Shown piece by piece: positions 39,148-49,300 of a stretch of DNA of 62,000 bases; positions within the stretch are counted from its first letter, which is position 1, and each line of letters opens with the position of its first letter. The notes below the pieces were generated by a model. It was not told the origin of the DNA. It ran no database searches and saw nothing but the letters and a program-made list of their open reading frames with translations. Source of the stretch: Zygnema cylindricum (Eukaryota; Streptophyta; Zygnematophyceae; Zygnematales; Zygnemataceae); contig JBBHKE010001954.1 in assembly GCA_037447655.1 (NCBI GenBank), positions 143,941-205,940 on the forward strand. The letters are read 5' to 3'. A program made the translations under genes and the position numbers.

Positions 39148-39229
39148 GTCGCTTTGGCGGAGTGGTTAACGCGGTGCCCTGCTAAGGCATTGCCCTTTGG
39201 GCGCGCAGGTTCGAATCCTGCAGGCGACG
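39148..39229 (+). tRNA. tRNA-Ser (GCU), within the element's left inverted end
   Basis: Identical over all 82 nt to the copies at 22196 and 45654: intact acceptor stem, GCT anticodon, long variable arm and TTCGAAT T loop. TTTTC follows two bases after the gene as a weak Pol III terminator. Its AT-rich leader is shared (inverted) with the decayed copy at 44751-44830. Confidence 0.95.
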
Positions 39230-39240
39230 GTTTTCATTTT

Positions 39241-39740
39241 CCAGAAATAATGTTACTCCAGGAATAAAGATTTTTGTTTATTCCTGGAGTAACAAATTGA
39301 GTGACACATAAGATATGTTTCTCCAAGGAATAATGTTACTCCAGGAATACAGATTTGATAACATATAAGATATGTTTTTCCAGGAATAATGTTACTCCAG
39401 GAATACAGATTTTCGTTTATTCCTGGAGTAACATATTGAGTAACATATAAGATATGTTTCTCCAGGAATAATGTTACTCCAGGAATAATGTTACTCCAGG
39501 AATAATGTTACTCCAGGAATAATGTTACTCCAGGAATAATGTTACTCCAGGAATAATGTTACACCAGGAATAATGTTACTCCAGGAATAATTTTTAAGCG
39601 ACTGCTTTTCTTTTCCAGGAATAAAGATTTTTGTTATAAAGATTTTTGTTTATTCCTGGAGTAGCATATTGAGTAACATATAAGATATGTTATTCCAGGA
39701 ATAACGTTGCTCCAGGAATAATGTTACTCCAGGAATAAAT
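39241..39740 (+). repeat. Array of CCAGGAATAATGTTACT repeats with hairpins
   Basis: The 17-bp unit GGAATAATGTTACTCCA is repeated about 8 times in tandem at 39460-39590 and singly elsewhere. Three sites pair TTACTCCAGGAATAAA with its exact complement TTTATTCCTGGAGTAA across 8-base loops (for example 39252-39291). A GCGACTGCTTTTCTTTTCCAG segment at 39598 looks like a repeated copy of the tRNA 3' end and spacer. Confidence 0.9.
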
Positions 39741-39806
39741 ATTTTTATGTATTCGTACTTTTCTGGTACAGAAAAAGAAAAGTACAGTAAAGTGTAGGAG
39801 GATGTA

Positions 39807-39875
39807 TGAATATTGGTAATAACCAGAATATTAGTAAGAAGCAGAATATTAGTAGTAATCAATATGAATATTGGT
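39807..39875 (+). CDS. Tiny unassigned ORF
   Basis: ATG preceded by AGGAGG. About 22 codons rich in Asn, Gln, Ser and Lys before TAG-TAA. No family recognised. It is just inside the repeat array and may be chance. Confidence 0.15.
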
Positions 39876-40100
39876 AGTAACCAGTATGGCTGTGTGGAAT
39901 ATCTGTTCTAAGGTGCCCGTGCTTGTGATTTAGGAGGTAAAACCCATTCAAGGTAGTAGGACATGATAAATGGAATATTGTCCTAAGAATGTGTGATTAA
40001 AGCGTGTTACTAATATTTGTTCTGATTCTTACTAAGATTAATACTTCTATTAATATTAATACATATTCTTTTCTATATTTATGCATTGGGTTACCTACTA

Positions 40101-40139
40101 ATTCAATCGATCTATTCAATCGATCTATTCAATCGATCT
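40101..40139 (+). repeat. 13-bp tandem repeat, 3 units
   Basis: ATTCAATCGATCT three times in a row plus a partial fourth, upstream of the first ORF of the element. About 40190-40450 also holds diverged GACTGCAGTTTA/GTGCAGTAAACT motifs that could be an iteron-like region. Confidence 0.85.
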
Positions 40140-40606
40140 ATTCAAGTGATTAAAGAAATGACATGTTAAATCTGAGCGGTCATACTAGTTGAGTCTGAAG
40201 ACTGCAGTTTAATGTCTAAAGGGTGCGTGCGAACGGTCTAAAGACTACAGTTTAGTGCCTGAAGAGTGCAGTAAACTGTCTTAGGGGTTCAGTTTACTTG
40301 ACTGTTCTGTTACTAAAAAAAGTAAACTTAGCTAAACTAAAAAGGGAAGTAAGCTGAAAAGTACACTGAACGGTTTGAAGAATGCAGTAGTAAGAGTTGA
40401 AGACTGCACTTTAGTTGTTGAAGGTGCAAATAAGTTGCTAAAGGCTGTATTTGATTTTCTGTATTTTATGTTTTGTTGTGTATTTGTATGCAACTAAGCA
40501 ATCATCGCAAACGATAACATTGTGTGTTATAATAACAACATTGTGTGATATAATGCGGCAAGCTGGAGATAACGAATAACAATAGAAATGCAATAAAGGA
40601 GGAAAT

Positions 40607-40879
40607 ATGGAGAAGGCTCAATTGACAAATCAAGTGGAAGCAAAATTTGAAGTGGAGCACCAAGGTGTATATCAAAACGAAGCATTATGTTGGCTTCAAG
40701 AAAGTTTAGATCCATCACCTTTAATGGTTGTGAAAGGTATGCGAATATGGGAAGCATATTAAGCAAAGTATGGTACTAAAAAATTAAAACGACGCGGATT
40801 GTATACCGCAATACACAAATTGTTAGAAATGTTGAAGTACAATTTCAGTTGTGTATTTAGTGATATGTACTTCTCTTAG
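40607..40879 (+). pseudogene. Unassigned element ORF A with internal TAA
   Basis: ATG follows a purine-rich GGAGGAAAT. The first 51 codons are acidic and Gln-rich. A TAA at 40760-40762 interrupts them, after which the frame continues with a basic, protein-like stretch of 38 codons to TAG at 40877-40879. Nothing recognisable by family. The composition is alike on both sides of the TAA, so it reads as one small gene with a stop in it. A C-to-T change of a Gln codon is the simplest explanation. Confidence 0.4.
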
Positions 40880-40924
40880 TTGTACTTTAGTGCGCATGTT
40901 ATTTTCTATGCGGAACTGTTGTTT

Positions 40925-41010
40925 CACGTCAGTGTAATGTTGATTCATGTAAATGTGTTTTCGTGTACACGTCAGTGTAATGTTGATTCATGTAAATGTG
41001 TTTTCGTGTA
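40925..41010 (+). repeat. 43-bp tandem duplication
   Basis: CACGTCAGTGTAATGTTGAT... occurs twice back to back with no differences seen. Confidence 0.95.
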
Positions 41011-41658
41011 CAGATACCCTTATTACTATCCGGACACACTTTGTAATCATTGTACTTATTTTGTCTCGTAGTTTAGTGAACATTATATTCGACGGTTACA
41101 CACGTCGTACCTTTTCACGCTTACGTTGTACTTTCACAATATTCATTGTAGATTAGTGATTCTTTCATTATAGATTCCTTGTACAAAATATTCTTTTCGT
41201 TCCTAACTTTGCCGTCCACCGACTTTGTCATTGGCCGTCACCAGTAATACCTTTTTTGTCCTTTGCTGCTTCGATTCTTTTGTGGACGTCGTGTAGCTCG
41301 TCCACTCTAAATGTAGAGTTATACTTAGTACTTAACCTGTTCATTCTGTACATTCAAAACTAACCGATTATAATGAGAAGACTTTTTCTCCACTGTGCTT
41401 CTCCTTTTGTATTCTTCTTGTCTCATTTTGTCTTATCTTTTGCTTCCTTATTCTTCTTTGCCATGTTTTCTCTCTCTTTCATCTTGGATATCTTTCTTTA
41501 ATATCTCTCTCTTTCGCCCACCATGCCCTTACTTTCTACAAGAAACAGAAAAGTATCAAAACTACAAATCAGTGTTTCACAGGTTTTTCGAAGGAATGGT
41601 AATAACCAGCGTAGTAGCGAATAGCAATTTAGAAAAAAATAAGATCACTGAATGATAT

Positions 41659-42081
41659 ATGAATAATAAATTAACAAACAATTCACAAGAAAACACAAAG
41701 CCACACATTGGAATTGGAAGAAGATGATCTTCCATTTTTTTTGGGGGAATACCTATTAAAGCTGAAGTTGCAGACAAAACGTGGCAACTAAGTGTTGAAG
41801 ATCGTCCATCAGAAGACATATATACATTGCGATTACCTCGTTTGAAAAATTATAAGGAAGAAGATAATGATAATTATACTTGGTGGAGGAATTGGATAAT
41901 AAAACATAGATTGTACGATTGGATAATTACAGTTGCAATCGTGTGGTTAATTATTCTGGACTCTAGTAAAATAACAAACCCAGTGGTAGAACATCAAACA
42001 TCTCCCGTGGTTAATTTGTTGTCAATGATTATTGTAGGAATGTTTTGTTTGGGTGTTGGTATTTGGCTTGCTAAACAATAA
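41659..42081 (+). pseudogene. Unassigned element ORF B, C-terminal membrane protein, disrupted
   Basis: A frame of 140 codons ends in TAA-TGA. An in-frame TGA at 41725-41727 lies just before a run of eight T and five G. In the neighbouring frame the same bases read as acidic, protein-like sequence, so a frameshift near the run is likely. The C-terminal half is clear: an acidic/basic stretch with WWRNW, then two hydrophobic segments of about 18-20 residues (around codons 92-110 and 121-138). This would be a small double-spanning membrane protein. No family recognised. Confidence 0.4.
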
Positions 42082-42101
42082 TGATTAACAACTTAACTAA
42101 C

Positions 42102-42649
42102 ATGCGTGTAATAAGACAAGAATTGACTGATGTGGATGAATTTGTACGCCGACTTACACATGAGGATTTTGTGACATATACTAATAAACATATACACAGT
42201 AAGAATGTATTTTTGGAATTAAAATTTATCTAATTGCCTAGTGTATTAAATTTGAAACATGTATACCATCAAACTTATGTAGCCATTAAAAAAAGAAAAG
42301 AGCGTCAAGGCAGTGAATTTGATGATTTTGTAGACCAGGACTAGAGAAAAAAAGATGCACGCAAAAAGTCGACTGATAGTATAGCTCTAGCTCTAGAAAC
42401 AATTAACGATCTGCGTAATCTTAGTATGATTTCCTTTGTGCAAAGGAGTCGACTGATAGTATAGCTCTAGCTCTAGAAACAATTAACGATCTGCGTAATC
42501 TTAGTATGATTTCCTTTGTGCAAAGGTTTGGCCTGGCTGCAGGTATATGTAGTTGGGGGGCATATCGCTTGGCAATACGGGCACAGTCAGTTAGGGACAG
42601 ACTTCGTCGCTACGCTAAGTTCTGCTTGTCTTACCTTATTGTCTCTTAG
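42102..42649 (+). pseudogene. Unassigned element ORF C with TAA, TAG and an 80-bp duplication
   Basis: Starts 20 bases after ORF B. One frame runs from ATG through TAA (42231-42233) and TAG (42342-42344) into a tandem 80-bp duplication (42367-42446 and 42447-42526). The duplication shifts the frame. Beyond it the matching frame continues with a hydrophobic Gly/Ala-rich segment and a basic tail to a TAG at about 42647-42649. Early residues are charged and mixed, like a real protein. No family recognised. Confidence 0.4.
42367..42526 (+). repeat. 80-bp exact tandem duplication
   Basis: Two copies starting AGTCGACTGATAGTATAGC. The length (80) is not a multiple of three, so it breaks ORF C. Confidence 0.97.
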
Positions 42650-42926
42650 TGCAGAGTAGCGAGTATATAGGCATCAATGTATTTGTGCAGAGTATTGAAT
42701 CTTATATGATTGAATCATAGAGGATTAATCTTGGAGTAAGAGATTATTTAAAGAGGAGAGCGAAGAGAGAGAAGAGAGAAGAGAGATGATGTAAAGAGGT
42801 TTCGGCCAAGAACACTTATAAATCTTTTTGGCTGAATATTCCTTTTGTCTTTTACGAGCTTCCGCTGTGTAATGATTTATGCTTTGTGAATTATTAAGAG
42901 TGAATGTCTTTTGCTCAAGATCCTAC

Positions 42927-43358
42927 ATGAACGACCTTAAATCTTTTAGTGGCTCGTCAAGTATTGGGCTACCTTGTAATTGGTTGTGGAAATCACATAA
43001 CTCAACCGTATATCCGCCGCAGCACATGGCTTCCACAACGTTCAATAATTGGGATTTATTGTTATATCAACCAAAGCACTTTTCAAGTGCATCTGCGCCA
43101 GGTATAATTATCGGTGTAGGTAGAGGGTGGATAACCGTCAGTAAAAATATTGTTATGCCAATAACAATAATTTGTGTAATAATTGTGTTATTTAAAGCAA
43201 CACAATGCTCATCAAGGTTTATGAAGAAACGAATCAACCAAATGATTTTTTCATGTGAACCACCAAAATTAATTAATTCACAAAACACTAATAATTTGCC
43301 TATAGTTGTATCTCACGATCAAAAAAGGAAATTTGTGAAACCTTATAGATCTATTTAA
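42927..43358 (+). CDS. Unassigned element ORF D, single-span membrane protein
   Basis: An uninterrupted 143-codon frame. The N-terminal half is rich in Ser, Asn, Trp and aromatic residues. One long hydrophobic segment (about residues 72-93: Val/Ile-rich after GVGRGW) is followed by a basic, Cys-containing C-terminal domain. This is the layout of a type II or single-span membrane protein. The frame is open a further 48 bases upstream, so the start is a choice. A 16-bp-stem hairpin lies 35 bases after the stop. No family recognised. Confidence 0.45.
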   Translation: MNDLKSFSGSSSIGLPCNWLWKSHNSTVYPPQHMASTTFNNWDLLLYQPKHFSSASAPGIIIGVGRGWITVSKNIVMPITIICVIIVLFKATQCSSRFMKKRINQMIFSCEPPKLINSQNTNNLPIVVSHDQKRKFVKPYRSI

Positions 43359-43392
43359 TTTAATAATATGTGTTATATTTACAAGAACACAT

Positions 43393-43434
43393 GCATGAAA
43401 GTACGTTTTGTCTTTAAGAAACGTACTTTCATGC
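43393..43434 (+). terminator. Intergenic hairpin after ORF D
   Basis: GCATGAAAGTACGTTT (43393-43408) and its exact complement (43419-43434) around a 10-base loop, then TTTTA. It lies between ORF D and ORF E, where some large and small DNA viruses of protists place transcript-end hairpins. The function here is inferred only. Confidence 0.5.
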
Positions 43435-43540
43435 TTTTATTTGAAAACTTTATACATAATACCTATAATAATAATACTAAATGTTTATTTTGTAATAAAC
43501 GAACCAACAAAACGAAAGCACTAAACCACTAAAAAAAAAT

Positions 43541-44335
43541 ATGTCAGCAAATAATTTGGAACTAATTAATCTAAACATAATACAAGGTAATGTATTAAGA
43601 ATTACCTGTATGTATGTCCATATTCAAGAAAAAATTCCTAGACAGTTAAGAATGGACTTTGAAGTGTTATCGTGGCCAATGTCTTACAATCTGAAATCAT
43701 TATTGGATGACATATTGAATCAGATTTTAGAAAAATACTTTACTAGAATCCAGTCATCAAGTGTGAAATGGACATCAATAACTATATCGGTTGTAGGATC
43801 ACAATCAACACAAATAACAATTCCTTTAGTTAGAATGTATGGCAATTTGAGTTGTCCTGCAGAAAATACATAATTCCGAATAAGATTGATTGCAATGCGT
43901 CAACAAAAATCCATGCACACGTTTAATTTACGAGGAGTAGGCACCATTGTGAGTGATTTTGATTGTTTACGTGATAATGGATTTTCAGCTATTTTTTTAA
44001 CTTTAAACGATGCAAATGAGGATGTGACAACAAAAACTGAAGTTTCAGTAGAAGGGGAAACTATTACAGAAACTGTGTTTCCTACAAACATAATCACACC
44101 TACTCCCGTTAATGAAGAAGTAAAAGACGGTAAGGATGATCCAGAAGCAATTGCCAAAGTCATTGAAGAACTAGAATTATTTCTAGTATCTCAATTTAGG
44201 TTGGGGAAATCAGAAGCCATATTACAGTTTGTAAGATTCGGCAAGTATAGCGGCAAGAATCCCAAAAAGAAACGCACAAATTTGCAGTTAATTCGTTTTT
44301 CAGCAGCAATAGCAATAGGTTTTCATTTAAGATAA
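43541..44335 (+). pseudogene. Unassigned element ORF E with one internal TAA
   Basis: The longest frame of the element: 264 codons from ATG to TAA (44333-44335), broken only by TAA at 43871-43873 (codon 111). The first 110 residues look beta-rich with alternating hydrophobic and polar residues. The part after the stop continues in similar style, then has an acidic Thr/Glu-rich linker (codons 160-205), a helical acidic stretch and a basic tail. All other Gln codons are CAA or CAG. It could be a structural protein, but I cannot assign it to a family. Confidence 0.45.
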
Positions 44336-44437
44336 AGCTTTTTTGTTTGATTAAACATTTGAACAAAACAACATTATTCATTTATTTTGGTTTATTTAAA
44401 ACTGTACAACAACAACAAACTTTTGATATATACCATC

Positions 44438-44527
44438 ATGGAAAACAATAACGATTTTAAAGTGTTGGGACAAAAAGATGTAATTAATATTGACAGCAAG
44501 TCTTCAGCAAATGAACTAGTATATTGA
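44438..44527 (+). pseudogene. Truncated element ORF F
   Basis: 29 codons (acidic, Asn/Asp-rich) ending at TGA. The same frame then stays open for a further 28 codons until it runs into the right-hand repeat array, so it looks like the 5' part of a gene cut off by the inverted end. Confidence 0.3.
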
Positions 44528-44626
44528 AATGCAAAACGATGGTTGACGCTAAGAATAAGCAAGGCGTGGAGTGGTCGGGTTCGATGTTGGGGTTTGTTAG
44601 AATAAAGATTTTTGTTTATTCCAGGA

Positions 44627-44645
44627 TCGAATCCTGCAGGCGACG
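44627..44645 (+). repeat. 19-bp copy of the tRNA-Ser 3' end
   Basis: TCGAATCCTGCAGGCGACG equals the last 19 bases of the tRNA-Ser genes exactly. It is embedded in the CCAGGAATAA repeats just inside the right inverted end, in the same orientation as the intact tRNA at 39148. Confidence 0.9.
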
Positions 44646-44750
44646 ATTTTTCCTGGAGTAACATATTAGAATAAACAAAAATCACTCCAGGGATAAACAA
44701 AAATATCACTCCAGGGATAAACAAGACTCACTCTAGGAATGAATAGGAAA

Positions 44751-44830
44751 CATCGCCTGTAAAAGTCGAACCTGCGCGCCCGCAGGGCTATACCTACCAG
44801 GGCATCGCGTTATCCACTCCGCCAAACAAC
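44751..44830 (-). pseudogene. Decayed tRNA-Ser in the right inverted end
   Basis: On the minus strand this 80-nt stretch aligns end to end with the tRNA-Ser genes, sharing TTTGGCGGAGTGG and GCGCGCAGGTTCGA. It has a weakened acceptor stem, an altered anticodon loop (GGTA in place of GCTAA) and a broken T stem. Its AT leader is homologous to that of the 39148 gene. Confidence 0.85.
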
Positions 44831-44992
44831 CTGCTAAGTAACAATGTCATATAATTTTAATAATAAACGTTTCATTATAAATATATGAAAAGTGTGTAAC
44901 TTTTAAATTCGAAAAAATACTGAAATTTTTTAGTAACATATATATCTTATATATATATATATTTTTAGTATTTGCGCTGACTTGTACGTCGC

Positions 44993-45471
44993 TACACCGT
45001 GAATCGCCATTAATATTAACAACACTAATTCAGCGCCCCTAAATTTTGACCCTCGAACTTAAAATAGAATTACTGTTTCTTCTTTTTCCTTTGCGCTTAC
45101 TGTTTAATTAGTGTCAGCTACTCTAATTTTCACTGTTTCTAGATAGTTTAGTGTATGTAAGGCGTCAGTCCGTACTAAAATACTTGTTTTTTCTCACACA
45201 TGGACAGAAAAAGCGTCAAATAAAGGCGTCGACAAGGAAAAGCGCACTCAGATTTGATTCCCAAAAAATGCGAGAACCTGTTCTCACATGATCAAACGTC
45301 GACTATGTGAACACAGACTATCACGGCTACAACGTGTATCCAAATTAGTGTTAGGTGTATAAATTAGCGTTAATCCTGTTGGCGTTAGGCCCTTGAACCC
45401 AAAATAGAGTTAATAACATGATTTTTTCCTTTCATTGATATTTCTTAACGCTATTAGCGACTCACGGTGTA
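44993..45471. mobile_element. TA-MITE, subfamily 3
   Basis: A 479-bp unit with ends TACACCGTGAATCGCCATTA and TAGCGACTCACGGTGTA. Homologous to 23387-23965. It lies 80 bases beyond the right end of the tRNA-bearing element and 182 bases before the next tRNA-Ser. Confidence 0.8.
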
Positions 45472-45476
45472 TTGTT

Positions 45477-46010
45477 TTTACCGGCGGCCTATCCAACTCG
45501 ACAACCTTATTAGGTCTGAATAAATAAATAATGGCTGCTCGAATATTATGGCGTATATTTTTGAATTTGGCTTTGAAATTTAAAGTTTAGAATTTCAAAT
45601 TTTTTAGTTAAATATTAAAAATAAAAAAGATTCAATATTAATATTAAAAACAAGTCGCTTTGGCGGAGTGGTTAACGCGGTGCCCTGCTAAGGCATTGCC
45701 CTTTGGGCGCGCAGGTTCGAATCCTGCAGGCGACGATTATTTTCAATTGAAGTATCACTTTCTTTTGTTAGACTTCACCTCGCAATTCTCTTTACCGGCG
45801 GTCAATCCAACCAGCGAAGCTTGTTGTCTTACCCATGGCTGCCCGAATATTATCGTTGGGTATTTTCGAATTGACCTTTAGATTCTACAGTGGAGTTCTA
45901 CACGTGTCTATGGTAATCTTTCTTCTCTCTGCATGGCTGCTAGAATATTATCGTGTTATTTTTTGAATTGACCTTTGGACTCTACATGTGTCCGTGGTAA
46001 TCTCCCTTTC
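45477..46010 (+). repeat. Three diverged direct repeats around a tRNA
   Basis: The segment with ATGGCTGCYCGAATATTATS and TTTGAATT-GACCTTTG occurs near 45530-45590, 45834-45885 and 45932-45985. The first two are also preceded by TTTACCGGCGGYC. The second and third are followed by CTACACGTGTC or CTACATGTGTC and GTGGTAATCT. Confidence 0.65.
45654..45735 (+). tRNA. tRNA-Ser (GCU)
   Basis: Identical in all 82 bases to the genes at 22196 and 39148. The preceding leader is AT-rich but not alike. ATTATTTTC follows, giving a T4 terminator. Confidence 0.95.
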
Positions 46011-46351
46011 TTTGCATGCTTGGCATGTTTTTAGACCTAGACTAGTGGTACAGTCAACTAAATGCGATCCTATTTGCAGGACACATAATCTTTCCTTTAG
46101 GTAATTTTAAATTTTACAAGAATATACAGAAGCCAATGATGGATTCTGCTATAAGCCATGCTGCTCACACGTGTAAAGTTGCAGGAAGAATACTGTTATT
46201 AATCTCCTATATTTAAATTGCAAAACTCATCAAATTTAATTTTCCGGAGAGTTTTTTACAAAGCATTGTTTGTAGCTTCACAAGGTATCAAAAAAAGAAA
46301 TCAAAACAAAGAAATAAAATAAAAAACTTTCTGTCTGTGTTGAGGCCAAAG

Positions 46352-49300
46352 ATGAATCCCATTCCTTTCATGTTTTACTTGTTTTGTGGTGTGGTTTCTG
46401 CAGTTTATGCCAATGCTATTGAAGCAAATGAAACCGGACATGAAAAGCATTATGGGAAGCACAATTTTTCACTATTGATTCAAAATAGCCACACTGTTTT
46501 GAAAAACGCTGGAGGAATAGTACAAGTTTGGCATCCAAAAGACAATCCTGCGCTGCAATCCGAAGGATTACTTGTGGCTCTTATCTCACTGAATACAAAT
46601 GCACTTACTTTTCCTGCGTATTTTGGAGCCAGTCTTTTACTTTATGTGATTCAAGGTATTTTTCTTTTCATAAGCTTCATGAGAAAAAGCGCAATCATCT
46701 GAGTTAAAGGCAAGTTAAAAATGAAAATGGCACATGACGGAAGCTTTTTATAAACTTTTTCAGCCTTTTCTATGCATCGACAACCCAGCAGTTCTTGTTT
46801 ATTTTCTATGATTTCTTGTGTGGAGGACTACTTTTATGGATTCCGTATTCCTTAATTTAACTGATATAAACGAATAGGCATCTGGTCTAACATTTTTCGT
46901 TGCACAGTTTTTACAACAACGCCAACCATTCTAATTTGTTGGTTGTATTTTTGTTGTCGTCAAACTTCACCACTCCATAGGCAATTAAGATTGTGATAAA
47001 AAGCTACCAAAACCAAGCGGGTCGATGGCGAGGCGGTCGATAACTGCTCAATAAATTTGTACACTTGTCTACTATTCTTTGCCTACGCCTGTGAAGGGTT
47101 TGTTTGCGTTCAAATGATTGAACAAATTAAGGCTGTTTCCTTAACGTGATTTTATTAACAGTGCAAATGTAGGAGTTTTATTGCAGGCAATGGAAAAATT
47201 GGTGTAGTTCACAGAACAGGAAAGACGGAGAGAGACTTGGCGACAGGGGACGTCTATGCGCTCAAAAGTGGAGATGTTGCTTATCTTCTAAATACAAACA
47301 CAACTGGTGTAATATTTCAAGCTTACGTGGTTTCACAATTGACTTCCCCTGGTTGGAGCCCCTACCAAACACACCAGGTGAAATCTTGTGCTGAAGAATG
47401 TTGCTTAAGAAGACATAATCATCTTCTAAAATTGAAAGTTCCGTTGCAAAGCCGGGTCCACTGCGAATAATATTTGCATTTTTCTTAGGATCAAATACGC
47501 GTTTCGAAGAGAAACAAAGGATCGTTTTTCTTTTTTGGCAGAGAAAAGCAGTCACGTTCAGCTGTAAAAATTTAAACACTTTTAGGTTCTACTGTAGCCT
47601 CCTTGCAAGTGTAAGATGTTTTTTGTAGTTTTGAATTTTGATATGAGGCAACACAAGATAAGCTAATGAGATCCTTTGTTTTTTTTATCTTTTGCAGCCA
47701 TATTTTGTCACTGGGCGATTCAGAGCACCTGGGACAACCAAGCTGACCGGTGTTCTTGACGCTTTTGATAGAGGAACATTAGCCCAATCTTTTAAGGTGA
47801 GTTTCCATACAATTCACCAACAATTTTCAGAGAATAAATAGGTAATAGTGAGGTTGGAAAATGGAGGCATTTCAACCACAGATGTACCCTGGCTTGTATT
47901 ATTTGAGTCAGGTCTTTTCATGTTAAATGTTTGGTAAATGGTGTGTCAATCGGATCTAGTGATCAATTGTTATTTCTAGTAGATTTTCGTCCATTGTGTT
48001 GCTTAGTATTCTCATATGAGAGTTAATGCCACTTAAGCAATTACTTATTTCTGTCTGGAGACATCAGTCACAAAGATAATGTATATATTTTGGTGAAAAC
48101 GTTGTAGCAAAAATGATGCTTTTTTCAGTTGCAGTTAGACAATGATGGAGGTGGAGTTTTAGGTGGGGTTTATGGATACATTCTATGCCTTTATTGAATT
48201 GGTTTATGGCAGATTCTGTGAAAAATACTGAGAAAGTTAAATCATGCTTCTGATTATTTTTAACTTTGCCGGTCTTTGAGTACAGGTTAAGGAGACTGAT
48301 GTTGATGAGATACTTGACAGTCAAAAGGAAGGGCCCATCATTGTCTTGAAGGAGGATCATCCCCTCCTTAAGCCTTCTCCATCGGCAGTATTTTCTTGGT
48401 TTGCAAGTTGGTTCTCTGTATGTTTTCAAACTTGTTAAAATATTTTTGCCTTAGTAATATCAGCTTTCACAAGAATGGCAGGGGAGACACACGCATACAC
48501 ATCACACTCATCCATTTATTTGCCATAAAATTTGAAATGAAGAAAGTTGAAAAGGAAAAATATCTCCGTCGCTTCTTTTGGAGTGAACTTATTGATTTAC
48601 CACTGACATCATGCGGGTATGTTAACATTAATTTAGAGATAACCGTTTAGCATTATAAATGTTCACTGTTTTTGAACAATTTGCCAGCAAAGTTTTGATG
48701 GTACACTAATTTTGATAATTGTTTATCTCTGTATCTTTTTTATTATTCCATTCAGGATGCAAATGCCGATGTTCCTGAACCCTACAATATCCATAAAGAA
48801 TCTCATGATGTGGACACAGCTGGCGGCTGGTCAACGGTTGTTAATACGGACAAATATCGTTTTCTAGAGAAAGTGGATTTAGGTTTTTTTGCAGTTTCTC
48901 TCCGACCGGTGAGTAAATCGTAGCACATGGAAAGAGTTTTTTAACTTGCTTTTTAAAGCAATTAGTCTTTCAATTTCTTTTTTGAAATTAGCAGGTTGGA
49001 AATAATCAGTATTGCTTTTTTTTTTAAGTGTTGGCTTTCTTGTATGGTTTAAATATTTTTGCAGTCCACTACTTTGCGTTTTATCCTTTGTGAAGGTTTC
49101 GATCACCTCGTTTATCCTTTTGTCTACCATGTTCTGTTTACCTCATGTACCGATAATTGTGTGGATTTTGGAAGAATAGGCTGCCTTACAAAAACAAAAA
49201 TAATTTTGGACAAATCTGTTAATTTTGCTCCTAAATATCTGATTTCATTTTTAAATCTCTCTTTCTCCTTCTGCTCCCCTTCCCCCTCTCCCTCCTCCCC

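Larger units (their letters stand above)
39059..44912 (+). mobile_element. Candidate novel element with tRNA-bearing inverted ends
   Basis: The left end (39059-39230) and right end (44751-44912, opposite strand) are homologous inverted repeats. Each runs from TCGAATTTAA, through GTTACACACTTTTCATATA and an AT-rich leader, into a tRNA-Ser. Just inside each tRNA lies an array of a hairpin-forming CCAGGAATAA/TTATTCCTGG repeat. The interior carries at least six small plus-strand ORFs that I cannot assign: two encode predicted membrane proteins, several have internal stops. The layout (long inverted ends, compact one-strand genes, intergenic hairpins) resembles small linear virus-like or plasmid-like elements. 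No polymerase, capsid, integrase or transposase was recognised, so the class is unknown. Target duplications were not found. Confidence 0.5.

Noticed and set aside
39460-39590. CRISPR-like or telomere-like array
   Set aside because: 17-bp units abut with no spacers and form part of a hairpin repeat next to a tRNA.
40880-41657. Continuation of the ORF A frame without TGA for 0.8 kb
   Set aside because: Many TAA/TAG, Cys/Phe/Leu-rich composition and an inner tandem duplication make it look non-coding after 40879.
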